A program made the position numbers and the translations under genes. A stretch of DNA of 8,173 nt, from positions 1-8,173 of the forward strand of contig CALPUC020000036.1 in NCBI GenBank assembly GCA_943326655.2, given 5' to 3'. This document shows positions 5,759-8,173 of the stretch, piece by piece. The notes below the pieces were generated by a model. That model made no database searches and was not told the DNA's origin. It saw only the letters and a program-made list of their open reading frames with translations. This DNA is from Rhodoluna limnophila (GTDB lineage: Bacteria; Actinomycetota; Actinomycetes; Actinomycetales; Microbacteriaceae). Positions within the stretch are counted from its first letter, which is position 1; every line of letters starts with the position of its first letter.

Positions 5759-6463
5759 GTGAGCAAAGCAAATCTCGATAAAAAACCTGCGGAAGTTGCC
5801 GCAATGTTTGATTCGGTTGCCCCTACCTACGACCTCACCAACGATCTCCTTTCACTAGGGCAGTCGCGCCTGTGGCGCTCTCGAGTAGCGAAACGTGTGG
5901 CACCAAAAAGTGGCCAGACGATTCTGGATTTGGCAGCCGGCACCGGCTCATCATCTATTGCATTTGCCAAGCCTGGCGTGAAAGTTATCGCCACCGACTT
6001 TTCGGAAGGCATGCTTGCCGAAGGCCGTAAACGCCACCCTGAGCTCGACTTTCGCTTCGCCGATGCCACCAACCTCCCATTCGAAGACAAAAGCGTAGAC
6101 GCCGTCACCATTTCGTTTGGTCTCAGAAACGTGGTTGATGTGCCGCAGGCACTGAGCGAAATGTTTCGTGTTTTGAAGCCGGGCGGACGAGTGGTGATCT
6201 GCGAGTTCAGCAAGGTAACTTTGCCTATCTTCAAACAGTTCTACAATTTCTATCTCACCAAGGTTCTGCCAAAAGTCTCCGGACTGGCTAGCAAGACCCC
6301 AGAGGCCTACAACTATCTCGCTGATTCGATCGTGGCCTGGCCAGACCAAGCTGGTCTTGCCGTGGAACTGATCGATGCCGGCTTCGAAAACGTAACCTAC
6401 AAAAACCTAAGTTTCGGTGTGGTCGCAATTCACATGGGCTTCAAAGCGAAGGATGCCAAGTGA
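5759..6463 (+). CDS. menG: demethylmenaquinone methyltransferase
   Basis: SAM-dependent methyltransferase of the UbiE/MenG family, the last step of the classical pathway: it methylates demethylmenaquinone to menaquinone. The 234-residue protein carries the whole family signature: MFDSVAPTYDLTNDLLSLG (16-34), SAM-binding LDLAAGTGSSS (56-66), DFSEGML (80-86), ISFGLRNVVDV (118-128), RVLKPGGRVVICEFS (137-151), YNYLADSI (184-191) and a C-terminal AGF...LSFGVVAIHMG. Length is typical. The GTG at 5759 is chosen because it gives the standard N-terminus and sits 7 nt after a TAGACT box. Actinobacteria usually lack ubiquinone, so the menaquinone role is favoured over a UbiE role. Its TGA overlaps the next gene's GTG by 4 bp, so it leads an operon with the prenyl chain synthase. 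Confidence 0.96.
   Translation: MSKANLDKKPAEVAAMFDSVAPTYDLTNDLLSLGQSRLWRSRVAKRVAPKSGQTILDLAAGTGSSSIAFAKPGVKVIATDFSEGMLAEGRKRHPELDFRFADATNLPFEDKSVDAVTISFGLRNVVDVPQALSEMFRVLKPGGRVVICEFSKVTLPIFKQFYNFYLTKVLPKVSGLASKTPEAYNYLADSIVAWPDQAGLAVELIDAGFENVTYKNLSFGVVAIHMGFKAKDAK
6448..6453 (+). promoter_or_regulatory. Shine-Dalgarno GAAGGA for the polyprenyl diphosphate synthase
   Basis: GAAGGA lies inside the end of menG, 6 nt before the GTG at 6460. It supports that start codon and the 4-bp GTGA overlap over an internal start. Confidence 0.65.
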
Positions 6464-7464
6464 AAAACCGTCTTCCCAAACAGTTCCGCTCGGTTTCCGA
6501 TTTAGCGCTCATCAAAAAGCTTGAGCAGGGTCTTGAGCTGGTTGAATCCCGCCTTGTGGAATCAACCACTCATACCGATCCAGTTGCCAAAGACGCGGCT
6601 CGTCACCTCGTTGATGCTGGCGGCAAAAGAATTCGTCCGGTGCTCGTGCTGCTCGCCGCCCAACTCGGCGATGCCGACCGCAAGGAAGTTATCGACTCTG
6701 CCGTGGTTGCTGAAATCACTCACCTAGCAACTTTGTACCACGACGACGTCATGGACGAAGCGCCAACCCGCCGAGGTGTGCCCACTGCCCACAAGATTTG
6801 GGGCAACAGCCTCGCCATCCTCACCGGAGACCTACTTTTCGCTAGAGCATCTCAGGTGGCTGCCTACCTTGGCGATGAAATCATCCGCCTCCAGTCGAGT
6901 ACCTTCGAACGTCTTTGCCTAGGGCAAATGCACGAAACGGTTGGTCCTCAGCCTGGTGAAAATCCGGTTGACCACTACATCAAGGTGCTCGCCGACAAAA
7001 CCGGTTCGCTAATCGCGGCCTCTGCGCAGATGGGCCTCTTGGCTTCCGGAGCAGACAAGAAGTACTTAGAACCTCTGCTCGAGTTTGGTGAAGCGGTTGG
7101 TGTTGCCTTCCAGCTAATCGACGACATCATCGACATCGCCGAGGCTGGTGAATCAGGAAAGACCCCGGGAACTGACCTCCGAGCTGCCGTTCCAACTCTC
7201 CCGGTTCTGCTCCTCCGCAAAATGGCCCAAACCGACTCCGACGCCGCCAAACTTCTCGCCAGGATTGATGGCGATTTACAGAACGACGAAACTCTTTCCG
7301 AGGTGGTTGCCGAATTACGTAACTCTTCAGCGGCCAAAGCGGCCGAAGACGAAGCCAGACGTTGGGCTGCTAAAGCGGTCAGCGCAATCAGCCCGCTCCC
7401 GGAAGGTTCGGTGAAGCAGGCGCTGGTAGCTTTTGCCAACGCGGTAGTAGATCGCTCTAACTAG
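6460..7464 (+). CDS. long-chain trans-polyprenyl diphosphate synthase (menaquinone side chain)
   Basis: Class I trans-isoprenyl diphosphate synthase that extends an allylic diphosphate with isopentenyl diphosphate units; in this operon the product is most likely the MenA prenyl donor. The 334-residue protein has GGKRIRP (54-60), the first Asp-rich motif DDVMD (95-99) with RR at 104-105, LTGDLLFARA (121-130), the second motif DDIIDIAE (221-228), GKTPGTDL (233-240) and TLP (246-248). The residues four and five places before the first Asp motif are Thr91 and Ala90, small side chains rather than the aromatic ones that stop growth at C15, so a long product (heptaprenyl or above) is inferred; exact length cannot be read. 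Homologues are named hepB, ispB, idsA or grcC, so no symbol is given. The GTG start is supported by a Shine-Dalgarno. Its TAG shares one base with the next GTG. Confidence 0.94.
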   Translation: MKNRLPKQFRSVSDLALIKKLEQGLELVESRLVESTTHTDPVAKDAARHLVDAGGKRIRPVLVLLAAQLGDADRKEVIDSAVVAEITHLATLYHDDVMDEAPTRRGVPTAHKIWGNSLAILTGDLLFARASQVAAYLGDEIIRLQSSTFERLCLGQMHETVGPQPGENPVDHYIKVLADKTGSLIAASAQMGLLASGADKKYLEPLLEFGEAVGVAFQLIDDIIDIAEAGESGKTPGTDLRAAVPTLPVLLLRKMAQTDSDAAKLLARIDGDLQNDETLSEVVAELRNSSAAKAAEDEARRWAAKAVSAISPLPEGSVKQALVAFANAVVDRSN

Positions 7465-8173
7465 TGGCGGCTTCAGAAAAAATCTCAATCGCCAGGGCCA
7501 ATCGCATAAAAAATGTGATGGTGGGAACCTTCTTCACGCAGGCTTTGGTTTCGATGGCCATCATCATTCGCATTCCGGAAATCATCGACAACATTGGTCT
7601 TTCTAAAAACCTAGCCATCTGGGGAACAATCACCGGGCTCTCCGGTCTCGGGAGCATTCTCGCCCTGGTCTTCGCTCACCGATTGGTTTTACGGTACGGA
7701 ACTACACGAGTCACCCAGATTGGCACACTCTCGGCCACTGCAATTCAGGGGCTCCTGCCGCTAATTGGCAACTACTGGATCTATTTTCTGGCAACGCTGG
7801 TGCAGTTCTTTTTCTTCAGCCTCTACAACAACGCGGCCAACGCGCAAGCGCTGCTTATTCAGAAACGCCTCAACCGAGTGGTGCTGGGTTCAATCCACGG
7901 AGCTTGGTCGCTCGGCGTAGCGGTGGCAACTCTAATTTCAGGTATCTTGGCTAGCTTTTTACCGTTGGTTTGGCACATGGGAATCATCGCGGTGGCCGGC
8001 TTCGTGGCTCACCTGATTCTCAATACCCAGATGATGACTCGAGAAGAAGAGAAGCTGAGCCAGGTAAAGGTGCGAGCTGAGAAGCGAGTTTCTTGGCTCA
8101 AGACCCCGAGCATTGTTTGGCTTCTCGCGTTTGGTCTTCTCCTGGGCATTTGGCCCGAATTGGTTATGGGCGA
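7464..8173 (+). CDS. MFS transporter, N-terminal part (3' end outside window)
   Basis: The frame is open from the GTG at 7464 to the right edge (236 codons) without a stop. The product is strongly hydrophobic with a short charged N-terminus (SEKISIARANRIKN), about six helices, a hydrophilic central loop (about 192-213, TREEEKLSQVKVRAEKR) and the beginning of helix 7, the usual MFS layout. Features include an MFS motif-A-like AHRLVLRYGTTRV (71-83), NNAANAQAL (122-130) and GSIHGAWSLG (142-151), resembling the YbjJ-type MFS subgroup. The substrate is unknown. The GTG overlaps the TAG of the preceding gene by one base (TAGTG) and has no Shine-Dalgarno, so re-initiation coupling is likely. An ATG at 7518 would cut into helix 1 and is less likely. 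A link to quinone metabolism is not implied by the sequence itself. Confidence 0.88.
   Translation, partial: MAASEKISIARANRIKNVMVGTFFTQALVSMAIIIRIPEIIDNIGLSKNLAIWGTITGLSGLGSILALVFAHRLVLRYGTTRVTQIGTLSATAIQGLLPLIGNYWIYFLATLVQFFFFSLYNNAANAQALLIQKRLNRVVLGSIHGAWSLGVAVATLISGILASFLPLVWHMGIIAVAGFVAHLILNTQMMTREEEKLSQVKVRAEKRVSWLKTPSIVWLLAFGLLLGIWPELVMG

Noticed and set aside
5827..6349. Two open frames (135 and 132 codons) on the minus strand within menG
   Set aside because: They lie antisense to a complete UbiE/MenG signature and show no motif or ribosome binding site.
1..8173. tRNA, rRNA, CRISPR array, transposase, phage or toxin-antitoxin genes
   Set aside because: None was seen on either strand. 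Base composition and codon use look uniform, so there is no sign of a mobile island.

Overview
The window is a menaquinone (vitamin K2) biosynthesis locus from an actinobacterium. Six of its ten genes are recognisable pathway enzymes: menE, menA, menD, menF, menG and a long-chain polyprenyl diphosphate synthase. They are interleaved with two small membrane proteins of the DUF4229 and PLDc_N types, one exported acidic protein of unknown function, and an MFS transporter cut by the right edge. The gene order, the DUF4229 and PLDc_N neighbours, the PGARSQ form of the MenD cofactor loop and frequent GTG starts suggest Microbacteriaceae. The moderate G+C (about half to mid-fifties by eye) and very tight spacing suggest a streamlined, lower-GC member such as the freshwater Luna/Rhodoluna/Aquiluna group. 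That placement is inference; no marker gene is present.

Layout from left to right. Positions 1-1632 (+) hold the end of menE, overlapped by menA. Positions 1629-1862 (-) hold the DUF4229-like gene, tail-to-tail with menA. Positions 1863-1897 are a 35-bp divergent control region. Positions 1898-3776 (+) hold the PLDc_N-like gene and menD, overlapping by 8 bp. Positions 3768-4970 (-) hold menF, tail-to-tail with menD. Positions 4971-5089 are a divergent intergenic region. Positions 5090-5719 (+) hold the exported acidic protein. Positions 5759-8173 (+) hold menG, the polyprenyl diphosphate synthase and the MFS gene as a tightly coupled operon.

How the genes work together: MenF makes isochorismate from chorismate. 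MenD adds a succinyl-semialdehyde unit from 2-oxoglutarate. After MenH and MenC steps not encoded here, MenE activates o-succinylbenzoate with CoA. MenB and a thioesterase, also not seen, give 1,4-dihydroxy-2-naphthoate. MenA prenylates this in the membrane with the chain made by the polyprenyl diphosphate synthase, and MenG methylates the product to menaquinone. menB and menC may lie upstream of the window.

The most striking non-coding signal is a repeated promoter layout. TAGACT or TAGTCT sits 6-7 nt before the start codon of menG, the DUF4229-like gene and the PLDc_N-like gene, which implies leaderless mRNAs. The last two form an imperfect inverted repeat, so their promoters overlap back-to-back. 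No tRNA, rRNA, CRISPR array, insertion sequence or convincing intrinsic terminator was found.
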